Shown here one piece after another: positions 1 through 7,812 of a stretch of DNA of 24,235 nucleotides. The notes below the pieces were generated by a model. That model made no database searches, was not told the DNA's origin, and saw only the letters and a list, made by a program, of their open reading frames with translations. Every line of letters starts with the position of its first letter. The stretch's first letter is position 1. Both the position numbers and the translations under genes were made by a program. Origin of the DNA: CAZJCK01 sp964544635 (GTDB lineage: Bacteria; Zixibacteria; MSB-5A5; GN15; FEB-12); assembly GCA_964544635.1 (NCBI GenBank), contig CAZJCK010000053.1:1-24235 (forward strand). Direction: 5' to 3'.

Positions 1-50
1 GCGGTGGGCTACAAATGCTTGAGATTCCGGTCTACAAACCAAACTGTGCC

Positions 51-72
51 GCGCGTACGTCCTCGTGCTCGC
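51..72. repeat. REP-like intergenic hairpin, copy 1
   Basis: An imperfect palindrome lies nine bases beyond the threonine synthase stop codon. The left arm is 51-59 and the right arm 64-72, around a TCCT loop. One C/T mismatch and one G-U pair interrupt the stem. Related hairpins with the same loop type occur at 17661-17686 and 23786-23807. It could help end or stabilise the threonine synthase transcript, but no clear U-tract follows on the minus strand. Confidence 0.55.
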
Positions 73-80
73 TGTCATGA

Positions 81-1310
81 CTACAACGTGGCATAGTCAA
101 CATTCGAAGGGTCATCAAGGGTCGGGAGCTTAACCGATGCCGCCTCGGGGTATTTCTGCATGGCGCCGGTGTTGAAGATCACCACCCGTTCGTCGCGCCT
201 GATCCAACCGTCGGAGACCAACCGATCGAGCGCGCCAATACAGGCCGCCGTCTCCGGGCAGATCCCGATACCGCTGCGACTGCACCCGAGACTCATCCAT
301 TCGTTCAGTCGCTGTTCTGTGACCGCCACGGCGGTGCCGTTGGATTCACGGATGGCGTCGATAATCATGAAATCCCCCACGGCGGCCGGGACACGCAGGC
401 CGGATGCGACTGTCTGCGCATTTATGAACGGTTCGGCGAACCGATCACCCTTCTCAAAGGCCCGCACGATTGGGCAGCAACCGTCCGATTGCACCGCCAC
501 CATCCGCGGCATCGTCTCCGACTCGAGCCAGCCGATCTTGCGCAGTTCGTTGAATGCCTTCCACATACCGATCAGGCCGGTCCCCCCGCCGGTCGGATAG
601 AGAATAACATCGGGCAGTTTCCAGTCGCATTGCTCGGCCAGCTCCAACCCCATAGTCTTCTTTCCTTCAATGCGATACGGTTCTTTCAGGGTCGACATAT
701 CGAACCAGCCGCGCCGGTTCTTCCCTTCACGAACGATCTTTCCGCAGTCGGTGATCAAACCGTCGACGAGATACGTCTTGGCGCCAAACTGCCTGGCCTC
801 GATCTGGTTAATGACCGGCGTGTCCTTAGGCATAAACACGAATGTGCGAATACCGGCTCTTGCGCCGTAGGCGGCCAGGGCGCCGCCGGCGTTGCCGGCA
901 GTCGGGATGGCAATCTCGGTGACCCCAAACCGCAGCGCCATTGTCACCGCCATCGCCTGGCCGCGCGACTTGAACGATCCGGTCGGCAGCTGCGACTCGT
1001 CTTTGATGAACAGGTGCTCCAAACCAAACTCGGTGGCGAGGCGGTCGCATGACAACAGCGGCGTCATCGTCTCGCCGAGGGTAATGATGCGCTGGTCATC
1101 ACGGTACGGCAGCAATTCGCGGTACCGCCACATGCTCTCGGGGCGCGCGCGCAGCGTCTCCCTGGTTAGCCGCGACTTGACGGCATCAAGATCGTACCGC
1201 ACCCAGAGCGGACGGTCGTGGTGGGTGGTCTGAAGCTGATCGGACGGAAGAATGGTACCGTCGATGGCGGCTTCGAGATGAGTGACAAAGTCAGTTTGCG
1301 GTGGTGCCAT
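81..1310 (-). CDS. thrC: Threonine synthase (PLP-dependent)
   Basis: This enzyme converts O-phosphohomoserine to threonine in the cytoplasm, the last step of threonine biosynthesis. The 409-residue protein has the fold type II PLP pattern: the PLP lysine in PTGSFKSRG (about K114), an asparagine loop TAGNAGGA (about 136-143), and a phosphate-binding GGGTG segment in the second half. The C-terminal segment SGIGICPETAA is also typical of the family. The N-terminal stretch before PLWVRYDL lacks the cysteines that many threonine synthases carry there. I chose the ATG at 1310 over an in-frame TTG at 1319. Neither has a Shine-Dalgarno, and a promoter-like sequence lies immediately upstream. A related PLP lyase such as threonine dehydratase or cysteate synthase is a less likely alternative. 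No pathway neighbours are present. Confidence 0.85.
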   Translation of the reverse strand: MAPPQTDFVTHLEAAIDGTILPSDQLQTTHHDRPLWVRYDLDAVKSRLTRETLRARPESMWRYRELLPYRDDQRIITLGETMTPLLSCDRLATEFGLEHLFIKDESQLPTGSFKSRGQAMAVTMALRFGVTEIAIPTAGNAGGALAAYGARAGIRTFVFMPKDTPVINQIEARQFGAKTYLVDGLITDCGKIVREGKNRRGWFDMSTLKEPYRIEGKKTMGLELAEQCDWKLPDVILYPTGGGTGLIGMWKAFNELRKIGWLESETMPRMVAVQSDGCCPIVRAFEKGDRFAEPFINAQTVASGLRVPAAVGDFMIIDAIRESNGTAVAVTEQRLNEWMSLGCSRSGIGICPETAACIGALDRLVSDGWIRRDERVVIFNTGAMQKYPEAASVKLPTLDDPSNVDYATL

Positions 1311-1317
1311 TGGCGGC

Positions 1318-1346
1318 AATATACATTACTTCACACGAGCCGTGAA
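1318..1346 (-). promoter_or_regulatory. Candidate sigma70-type promoter for threonine synthase
   Basis: Read on the minus strand, TTCACG (1346-1341) and TATATT (1323-1318) are separated by 17 bases. The -10 element ends only seven bases before the ATG at 1310. Transcription would therefore begin at or next to the start codon and give a leaderless mRNA. This agrees with the missing Shine-Dalgarno. It is motif-based only. Confidence 0.35.
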
Positions 1347-1464
1347 GTATTTGATCGCCGAGTTCACCTTTACGCTACGCACCGGGTATCAGGAACCGGC
1401 TTGCCATCATGCAGGTGCGGAGGTACATTCCGGCGGCGGTGCATCCATTGAGCTGGAGGAGATT

Positions 1465-2211
1465 ATGGCACAATCGAATGTCTGGGTAGATGGCATGGCG
1501 GCCGCCTTCCGGCCGTACTTCGATACCATGCCCCAATGGCAGACCGAGGGCTGGATCAAGCTCGCGATCAAGCATCTGCACCTCTGTAAAGACACTCGCC
1601 TGCTCGATTGCCCCTGTGGCATCGGGCGGTTATGTATCCCGCTGGCGCGGCAGGGGATCGAGATCGTGGGGGTGGATATCTCGCCCGACTACATCGACGA
1701 GTTGAACCGGAAAGCCGGTGCGGAGAGCCTGCCGATTCAAACCAAACTCGCCGATATGCGCAACCTGCCGTTCGAGAACGAGTTCGATGCTGCCATGAAC
1801 CTGTTTACGTCGATCGGCTATTTTGAAGATGACGTCGAAAACCAGAAGGTAATCGACAGCGCTTACCGTGCCCTGAAACCGGGCGGACGGTTCCTTTTGG
1901 ATACGGTCAACCGTGACTGGCTGGCCAAAAATTTCACGTCGTCCAACTGGGAGAACCGTGGGGAGTTTCGGCTGCTGCAGCGTCGGACGTTCGATTTCGA
2001 GCGCTCGGTCGAGACCTGCCACTGGACTTTTATCCGTGGCAAAAAGGAGCACGTCTATCGCGTGCCGCTGCGCTGGTACAGCCTGCACGAGCTGGTTGGC
2101 ATGTTTCGCGCCGCCGGCTTTGTTGATATCGAGCATTTTGGCGATTTCGACGAAGAGCCGGTTGATTTCAACACGCGCCGACTGTTCGTAATCGGCCGCA
2201 AGCCGTCGTGA
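1465..2211 (+). CDS. Class I SAM-dependent methyltransferase
   Basis: This is a 248-residue cytosolic methyltransferase of the Methyltransf_25/11 type with unknown substrate. Motif I is LLDCPCGIGR (about 46-55), a cysteine-containing variant of the usual DxGCGxG. The ribose-binding acid is D71 in VGVDIS, the adenine-loop acid is in ADMRNLPF (about 96-103), and LKPGGRFLLDT (about 137-147) is the post-III strand. The open frame extends upstream to 1282. The ATG at 1465 is the best start because GGAGGA (1455-1460) sits just before it at normal spacing. The gene is divergent from threonine synthase. The next gene, an M3 peptidase, begins 165 bases downstream behind its own promoter-like sequence, so a common transcript is uncertain. 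Confidence 0.85.
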   Translation: MAQSNVWVDGMAAAFRPYFDTMPQWQTEGWIKLAIKHLHLCKDTRLLDCPCGIGRLCIPLARQGIEIVGVDISPDYIDELNRKAGAESLPIQTKLADMRNLPFENEFDAAMNLFTSIGYFEDDVENQKVIDSAYRALKPGGRFLLDTVNRDWLAKNFTSSNWENRGEFRLLQRRTFDFERSVETCHWTFIRGKKEHVYRVPLRWYSLHELVGMFRAAGFVDIEHFGDFDEEPVDFNTRRLFVIGRKPS

Positions 2212-2285
2212 CATATATCAAGACTCGCGATAAACGATCTAATTACAATCACTTAGCTGCTGTATCCCAATCCTTGCCAACGGCG

Positions 2286-2313
2286 TTGAACTGACATATC
2301 TTGTTGCTATCAC
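2286..2313 (+). promoter_or_regulatory. Candidate promoter for the M3 peptidase transcript
   Basis: TTGAAC (2286-2291) and TATCAC (2308-2313) are 16 bases apart, giving a leader of about 57 bases before the ATG at 2377. A small inverted repeat, GCTATC/GATAGC, overlaps the -10 and the start region. The call is motif-based and weak. Confidence 0.3.
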
Positions 2314-2376
2314 TATCAGATAGCTTATCAGGTCAGATCGACAGTGATCTGCCACTTTCGCAGGAGATACAGAAAA

Positions 2377-4191
2377 ATGACACAGGCTACCGCCGTACCA
2401 TCCGCGCCGCGCTGGGACCTCGAATCGATTTTTCCCGGCGGCTCGCAGTCCAAAGACTACAGGAAATTCCGCCAGGATACAAAACAATTGCTCGATGACT
2501 GCCGCAATCGCCTTGAGCGGCTCCCGGAGAAACTGTCGCAGAAGACCGTCGACGACTGGTCGAATGTGATCTTGAAGCTCGAATCGGTGCGCGAGGATAT
2601 CGGCCTGATCGAGTCGTTTGCCGGCTGTCTGACAGCGCAGGATGTGACCGACAGCGCCGCCGACGCCATTACCTCCGAGGCCGACAATTATTACGCCGAA
2701 TGGCAGGTGCTGATGACCGAGCTGGAGGCGCTGGCGCTGGAGCAGTCCGACGATGCCTGGAAGATGCTCCTCAAGGCCGACAGTATATCGCCTATCAAGT
2801 TCTATCTCAATGAGTTACGTGAGATCGCCAGGAGCAAGATGCCGGTCGAGCAGGAATCGCTGGCGCTCGAGCTGGGCGTCAACGGCTACCACGCTTGGAA
2901 CCGTCTCTATGACAAAATGGCCGGCGAATTGAAAGCCGAGTTCAAGGAAAAGGGCGAGACCAGGACAATCTCGATGGGGCAGGTCGCGACCAGGATGTCC
3001 AGCCCCGACCGCGCCATCAGGCAGCAGGCGTTCGAAAAATTAACCAAGGCATGGGAATCCCGCGAGGATCTGGCGGCCATGACGCTTAATGCCGAAGTCG
3101 GCTACCGTCTCACCCTGTACAGCAATCGCGAATGGGACTCGGTGCTGACCGAAGCCCTGCAGGCCGCCCGCATCAAAGAGGAGACGATCGAAACGATGTG
3201 GCGGGTGATCCGCGAGATGACCCCCCAGCTGAAGCCGTATGTCGATGCCAAGAAGCAACTTCTGGGAATCGACAAGTGGTCGTGGTACGACCAGTTTGCC
3301 CCCTGCGGGTCGTCGGACAAGACAATTGACTTCGACGAAGCAGGCAACTTCGTTGTCAAACATATCGGCGCCTTCTCCGAAGACATGTCGCAATTCTGCA
3401 AGCTGGCCCTCGACAACCGCTGGGTCGAGGCCGAGGATCGTCCCGGTAAGCGTGGCGGTGGCTTTTGCACCGGCATGGGCAAACACAAACAGTCGCGTAT
3501 CTTCATGACCTACGCCGGCACCTATGAGAACCTGCTCACCCTGGCGCATGAACTGGGGCACGCCTACCACAGCTATGTCCTGCGCGATGAACGGTTCTTT
3601 GCCTCGCGCTACCCGATGACCCTGGCCGAAACGGCCTCAACGTTTGCCGAGGCGGTGGTTACCGACGCCGCCCTCGATGTGGCCGATAACGACGACGAAA
3701 AGCTGATGCTGGTCGACCAGAAGCTGCAGGGGACGTATACGATGTTCTGCGATATCCAGAGCCGTTACCTGTTCGACAAGGCGTTTCACGAGGAGCGCCG
3801 CAACGGCACTGTCGGTACTGCGCGGTTGCGCGAGCTGATGATCGAGGCCCAGAAGACGGCGTTTGGCGGCATGCTCGACGAATCGGGGTATCATCCCCTG
3901 TTCTGGTGCAGCAAACTGCACTTCTATATCAGCGATGTACCGTTCTATAACTTCCCGTACACTTTCGGTTTCTTGTTTTCCGCCGGAATCTACGACCGGG
4001 CCAGGAAAGAAGGTCGGTCGTTTGCAGATAAATATGCCGCGCTCCTCAAGGATACCGGTCGCATGACCACCGAGGAGCTGGCCGAGAAACATCTGGGCGT
4101 CGACCTCACCAAAGAGGCATTCTGGAAGGATGCCTGTGCGTTGGCGCTGGCGGATGTCGATACCTTTGTGGACCTGACAAAATCGGCATAG
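2377..4191 (+). CDS. pepF: M3 family oligoendopeptidase F-like metallopeptidase
   Basis: This 604-residue cytosolic zinc peptidase should cleave short peptides. The thermolysin-type motif HELGH is at residues 391-395, and the third zinc ligand is expected at E418 in LAETASTFAE, the spacing usual for M3 peptidases. The N-terminal half is the helical domain of oligoendopeptidases. The length matches the PepF/M3B group of about 560-610 residues. The frame opens at 2344, but the ATG at 2377 follows AGGAG (2362-2366) and gives a normal N-terminus (MTQATAVPSAPRWDL). No signal peptide is present. The AlkC gene starts five bases after the stop, so the two are almost certainly cotranscribed. Confidence is high for family and moderate for the gene name. 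Confidence 0.92.
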   Translation: MTQATAVPSAPRWDLESIFPGGSQSKDYRKFRQDTKQLLDDCRNRLERLPEKLSQKTVDDWSNVILKLESVREDIGLIESFAGCLTAQDVTDSAADAITSEADNYYAEWQVLMTELEALALEQSDDAWKMLLKADSISPIKFYLNELREIARSKMPVEQESLALELGVNGYHAWNRLYDKMAGELKAEFKEKGETRTISMGQVATRMSSPDRAIRQQAFEKLTKAWESREDLAAMTLNAEVGYRLTLYSNREWDSVLTEALQAARIKEETIETMWRVIREMTPQLKPYVDAKKQLLGIDKWSWYDQFAPCGSSDKTIDFDEAGNFVVKHIGAFSEDMSQFCKLALDNRWVEAEDRPGKRGGGFCTGMGKHKQSRIFMTYAGTYENLLTLAHELGHAYHSYVLRDERFFASRYPMTLAETASTFAEAVVTDAALDVADNDDEKLMLVDQKLQGTYTMFCDIQSRYLFDKAFHEERRNGTVGTARLRELMIEAQKTAFGGMLDESGYHPLFWCSKLHFYISDVPFYNFPYTFGFLFSAGIYDRARKEGRSFADKYAALLKDTGRMTTEELAEKHLGVDLTKEAFWKDACALALADVDTFVDLTKSA

Positions 4192-4196
4192 GGGTT

Positions 4197-5309
4197 ATGG
4201 AAACAACGGAATTGCAGCCGCAAACGCGATTGTTCAAGGATGAAATCAACCGTCCGACGATCACCCGAATCGGTAAGGTCTTGAACGAGATCGACAATTC
4301 GTTTGAGCACAAGCGGTTCGTGGCGGCGGTGATGCAGCGCAAGATGGATACGCTCGAACTCAAGGAGCGCATCGCCGCCGTGGCCGACACCCTCGAGAAG
4401 TTCCTGCCCGGGAGCTGGAAGGCCTCAATTGACCTGATGATCGAGGCCGCCCCGAAACTCGGCATGTTCGAGAACTGGTGCTTCCTCACCGTGATTGAAC
4501 GTCACGGCCTGTCGCGCTACAAAGATTCGCTGCGGGGCATGTATGAGCTGACGAAACATGCCTCCGCGGAATCGGCCATCCGCCCGTTTATCAGAAAATA
4601 TACCAAGCGCCTGCTCCCCACCCTCAAGAAGTGGACACGCGACGAGGACGAACATGTCCGCCGCCTTGTCGCCGAAGGCACCCGGCCGCGCGGTGTCTGG
4701 GTGCAACGGCTCGAGATGTTCACCGAGGATCCGTCGCCGGTGATCGATCTGCTTGACAAGTTGCGCGGCGATTCGTCGCTGTATGTCCGCAAGGCGGTCG
4801 CTAACAGCCTGAACGATATTTCGAAAGACAACGCCGAGATCGCCATTGCCACCGCCCTGCGCTGGCGCCAGGACAACAATCACCTGACCAACTGGATCAT
4901 TCGCCACGGCCTGCGCAGCCTCATCAAGCAGGGCGACCCGCGCGCCTTCAAGTTGCTTGAGTTTACCGACACGCCGCAGCTTACGGTGTCGGATATAACG
5001 CTGTCGAACAAGCGGTTGCGAATCGGGCGCAAACTCAAGATCAAGTTCGAGGTGGAGTCGCTCGCCGAACGTCTCCAGAAACTGGCGATCGACTACAAGG
5101 TGCACTATGTGAAGAAGTCCGGTCGCACCTCGGAAAAAGTATTCAAGCTGGCCGAGAAAAACCTGCCGCCGAGGGGGAAGCTCTCGCTGGCCACCGAGCG
5201 ATCGTTCGCCAACCGGTCGGTCCGGACGCACTATCCGGGTGAGCACAGGATCGAGATCATGATCAACGGCAAGGTGATGGCCGACGCTACCTTCCAGTTG
5301 ATGAAATAG
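4197..5309 (+). CDS. AlkC-type DNA alkylation-repair glycosylase with C-terminal Ig-like domain
   Basis: The 370-residue protein matches the HEAT-like repeat DNA glycosylases of the AlkC/AlkD superfamily, which excise alkylated bases such as 3-methyladenine without flipping them out. AlkC-type hallmarks are SAESAIRPF (about 123-131), EHVRRLVAEGTRPRGVW (152-168), NSLNDISKD (203-211) and WIIRHGLRSLIKQGDPRA (233-250). E125 and D207 are my candidates for the catalytic acids, by recollection of the characterised Pseudomonas AlkC. From about residue 262 the sequence becomes beta-rich (SDITLSNKRLRIGRKLKIKFEVES, broken here by position 262-290) and resembles the Ig-like DNA-binding domain that many AlkC proteins carry. 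The start lies five bases after the M3 peptidase stop with only a weak GGGG, so translation is probably coupled. No alkylation-response regulator is nearby. Confidence 0.8.
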   Translation: METTELQPQTRLFKDEINRPTITRIGKVLNEIDNSFEHKRFVAAVMQRKMDTLELKERIAAVADTLEKFLPGSWKASIDLMIEAAPKLGMFENWCFLTVIERHGLSRYKDSLRGMYELTKHASAESAIRPFIRKYTKRLLPTLKKWTRDEDEHVRRLVAEGTRPRGVWVQRLEMFTEDPSPVIDLLDKLRGDSSLYVRKAVANSLNDISKDNAEIAIATALRWRQDNNHLTNWIIRHGLRSLIKQGDPRAFKLLEFTDTPQLTVSDITLSNKRLRIGRKLKIKFEVESLAERLQKLAIDYKVHYVKKSGRTSEKVFKLAEKNLPPRGKLSLATERSFANRSVRTHYPGEHRIEIMINGKVMADATFQLMK

Positions 5310-5376
5310 TTCTTCTGGTCGGTGTGTAACGACTGGCCGCCACCCTCGACCAAGTAAGCACACGAAAGGACGTGCT

Positions 5377-6420
5377 ATGCGCAATTTTCACCTGGCGGTA
5401 ACCGTAGTGGTCTTGTTGGGGCTGAGTCTGCCGGTCTCTTCGCAGCGACGGCAGCCGGAAACGACTGAAATCGACGGCCACACCATGTACACGCTGCTGG
5501 AATCGGGCGCAATCCCGGCGATTTTTGAGCCGGAGTTTGTGTCGGTCGATGCCGCCGAGGATCTGTATCATCCGGATGAACCGGTGCTGGTGGTGTCACT
5601 GCACGGTGAAACCCACGCCTATTCGACCTGGCATCTGGATCAGCATGAAATAGTCAATGACCGCATCGGCGACACCTGGTTCGCCGCTACCTGGTGACCG
5701 CTCTGTTTTACCGGCATCGTGTATGCCGCAGAACTTGACGATGTCCGCTACACCTTCCAGGCCTCCGGCTCGCTCTGGCAGGATGCCCTGGTGATGCAGG
5801 ACTTGCAGACCAGGTCGCTCTGGTCGCAGATTTCGGGCGAAGCGATCCAAGGAGAGATGGACGGAACTGCACTGGCATTGATTCCGTCGGCCATGACCAC
5901 TTTCGCCGCTTTCAAAGAGCGCTATCCCGACGGCAAGCTCTTGAAGAAACCGTCGCGCGGACCGGCCGGATCACCGTACAGCGAATATTTCGCGGACCAG
6001 TCGCGGCTGGGTGTCTTCGGGCGGCAGAACAATTTTAAGCGCCTCGACGGTAAGGCGATCGTGTACGGGGTGCGTGAGGCCGACCGACAGGCGGCGGTAT
6101 CGCGAAAATTCCTGGTGCAAAACGAATTCGCTCTGCTCAAACAGTTCGAGCCACCAATCGTAGTGACCTACGACCCGGGCGGCGCCGGTGTGGCCGGATT
6201 CGTGCTGCCGGAGGATCCGCGCGATCTTGAAGCGCGGCTGTCGGTAAGCGACGGTCGCATTCAACTGCACGCACCGGGCCGTGATCAAAGGTACCAATGG
6301 GATGCCTTTACCGGTAAGCCGTTGGATGCCAATTTTGAACCGCTTGAGCCGGTAGCATTGCAGTCGGCCTACTGGTTTGCCTGGGTGTCGTTCTTCCCCC
6401 ACACCGACCTGGTAAAGTAG
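5377..6420 (+). CDS. Exported DUF3179 selenoprotein with Sec-x-x-Cys motif (UGA recoded)
   Basis: A single frame runs from the ATG at 5377, behind AAAGGA (5365-5370), to the stop at 6420, broken only by TGA at 5695-5697. Both halves are DUF3179: the first has HEIVNDRIGDT (90-100) and the second TRSLWSQISGEAIQG, PPIVVTYDPGG and a closing YWFAWVSFFPHT. The UGA is codon 107, where the family normally has the first Cys of TYCPLC; here the reading is TW-Sec-PLC, with C110 intact. Residues 1-22 form a signal peptide (hydrophobic LAVTVVVLLGLSLPVSS), so the 347-residue product should act outside the cytoplasm. The second half has no credible start of its own: the first GTG, at 5719, lacks a Shine-Dalgarno and lies within conserved domain sequence. 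The function of DUF3179 is unknown; the motif suggests thiol or metal redox. A nonsense pseudogene is the alternative, but the hairpin and the intact 3' half argue against it. Confidence 0.85.
5698..5732 (+). promoter_or_regulatory. Candidate bacterial SECIS hairpin
   Basis: Directly after the in-frame UGA, CGGCAT (5712-5717) pairs perfectly with ATGCCG (5723-5728) around the loop CGUGU (5718-5722). The loop starts 21 nt after the UGA and its second base is G, which fits the bacterial SECIS pattern recognised by SelB. A lower stem, UCUG (5702-5705) with CAGA (5729-5732), leaves a U-rich bulge on the 5' side. The element lies inside the coding sequence, as bacterial SECIS elements do. Confidence 0.75.
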
Positions 6421-6537
6421 TTGATTGATGCCTTACTCATTGCACCGACCACAGCTTTTTTGTAGGCTTGGCAAAGTGATCTCAGCCAACTCGTGAGCAA
6501 CTCGCGCCGTCAGCAGGCGCGACAAAGGACACTCGAT

Positions 6538-7800
6538 ATGCACTACGTGATCATCGGTAACGGCGTCGCCGGCATGAACGCCGCCAATGTTATCCGCAAC
6601 CGCGAAGAAGACGCCGACATCAGCATTGTCTCCTATGAATCCGACCATTTCTTCAGTCGCACTGCGCTCATGTATGTTTTCTGCGGCCAGCTCTCACAGA
6701 AGTGCGTGGAGCCGTACGAACGCGACTATTACGACAAGATGAACTTCCGGCGCGTCCGCGACCAAGTGATGGCGATCGAAACCGACCGCAAGACGCTGCA
6801 TCTCGAGCAGGCCGGTGAACTTAAATATGACAAGCTTCTCATTGCCGCCGGTTCGGTCGCCAATATGATCGACTGGCCCGGGGTTGAACTGGACGGTGTC
6901 GGAAACTTCGTCACCTGGCAGGATCTCGAGTGGATGGAAGAGAAAGCGAAGACCGCCAGGTCGGCCTGTGTGGTTGGTGGCGGCCTGATCGGTATCGAAT
7001 CGGCCGAGATTCTCCAGCTGGCCGGCATCCAGACACATTTCCTGATTCGCGAGGATTATTTCTGGCCGGTCGCCCTGAGCAAGGATGAGGGTGACCTGGT
7101 GACCGACCATATGCGCGAGCATGGTGTCGATGTCAGGCTCAAGACCGAGATGAGGGAAATTATGGGTCGCGACGGAAAGGTCGTCGGCGTGAAGACAACC
7201 GACGGCGAGACGATCGACTGCGACATGGTGGTGATCACCATTGGCGTGCGGCCGCAAACCGACTGGCTCAAGGACAGCGGCATCGACATGGATGACCGGG
7301 GCGGTATTGTCGTCGACGACTACCTGAAGACCAACATCGACGATATCTATGCGGCGGGGGACTGTACGTCGGTGGTCTGGTTTAACGGCGTGCGACGCCC
7401 GGAGCAACTCTGGTACACCAGTCGCGACCAGGGGTTGGTGGCCGGTTTGAACATTACCACCGATGATCTTCAGAAAGAGTATGAGCGCGGTACTTTCTAC
7501 AACTCCGCCAAGTTCTTCGAGATCGAATACACCACTGCCGGGCTGGTCAACTTCGGCCTGGAGGGGGAAGAGAACTGGTATCAGCATGAACCGGGGACAC
7601 ATTTCACCGAGCGAATCACCTATCTGCCTGACAGGACGGTCGTCGGGTTCAATCTTCTGGGACGGCGCTGGGATCATCGCGTACTGGTAAGTTGGATCGA
7701 GCGGAAGAAAAAGCTCGACTGGGTGCTGGACCATTTTCACGAGGCGCTCTTCGACGAAGAGTTCATGCCTAAATTCAAGCTGCAGAACCGGGCATCATAG
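6538..7800 (+). CDS. FAD/NAD(P)-dependent pyridine nucleotide-disulfide oxidoreductase family protein
   Basis: The 420-residue flavoprotein has the FAD dinucleotide-binding motif IIGNGVAG (5-12), the NAD(P)-binding motif VVGGGLIGIESAEI (146-159) and the FAD-binding IYAAGDC (270-276). It lacks the redox-active CxxxxC of glutathione reductase or lipoamide dehydrogenase near the first motif, so it more likely passes electrons from NAD(P)H to an Fe-S partner, as rubredoxin or ferredoxin reductases do. The ATG at 6538 follows AAAGGA (6524-6529); the frame opens earlier at 6493, but that stretch is not conserved-looking. The stop is 12 bases before the start of the membrane polyferredoxin, so the two genes form a clear unit. 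Its true acceptor is unknown. Confidence 0.85.
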   Translation: MHYVIIGNGVAGMNAANVIRNREEDADISIVSYESDHFFSRTALMYVFCGQLSQKCVEPYERDYYDKMNFRRVRDQVMAIETDRKTLHLEQAGELKYDKLLIAAGSVANMIDWPGVELDGVGNFVTWQDLEWMEEKAKTARSACVVGGGLIGIESAEILQLAGIQTHFLIREDYFWPVALSKDEGDLVTDHMREHGVDVRLKTEMREIMGRDGKVVGVKTTDGETIDCDMVVITIGVRPQTDWLKDSGIDMDDRGGIVVDDYLKTNIDDIYAAGDCTSVVWFNGVRRPEQLWYTSRDQGLVAGLNITTDDLQKEYERGTFYNSAKFFEIEYTTAGLVNFGLEGEENWYQHEPGTHFTERITYLPDRTVVGFNLLGRRWDHRVLVSWIERKKKLDWVLDHFHEALFDEEFMPKFKLQNRAS

Positions 7801-7812
7801 AAGGAGCACGAG

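Noticed and set aside
4425..5384. 319-codon minus-strand frame opposite the AlkC-type gene
   Set aside because: It is a third-position GC shadow; the plus strand has clear AlkC motifs.
5377..5697. Frameshifted or decayed DUF3179 pseudogene
   Set aside because: No frame change exists, the 3' half keeps family motifs over 240 codons, and the single stop is a UGA at a conserved Cys followed by a SECIS-like hairpin.
5719..6420. Separate downstream gene starting at GTG 5719
   Set aside because: There is no ribosome site, the start lies within conserved DUF3179 sequence, and it is exactly in frame with the upstream part. UGA readthrough as Sec explains both halves.
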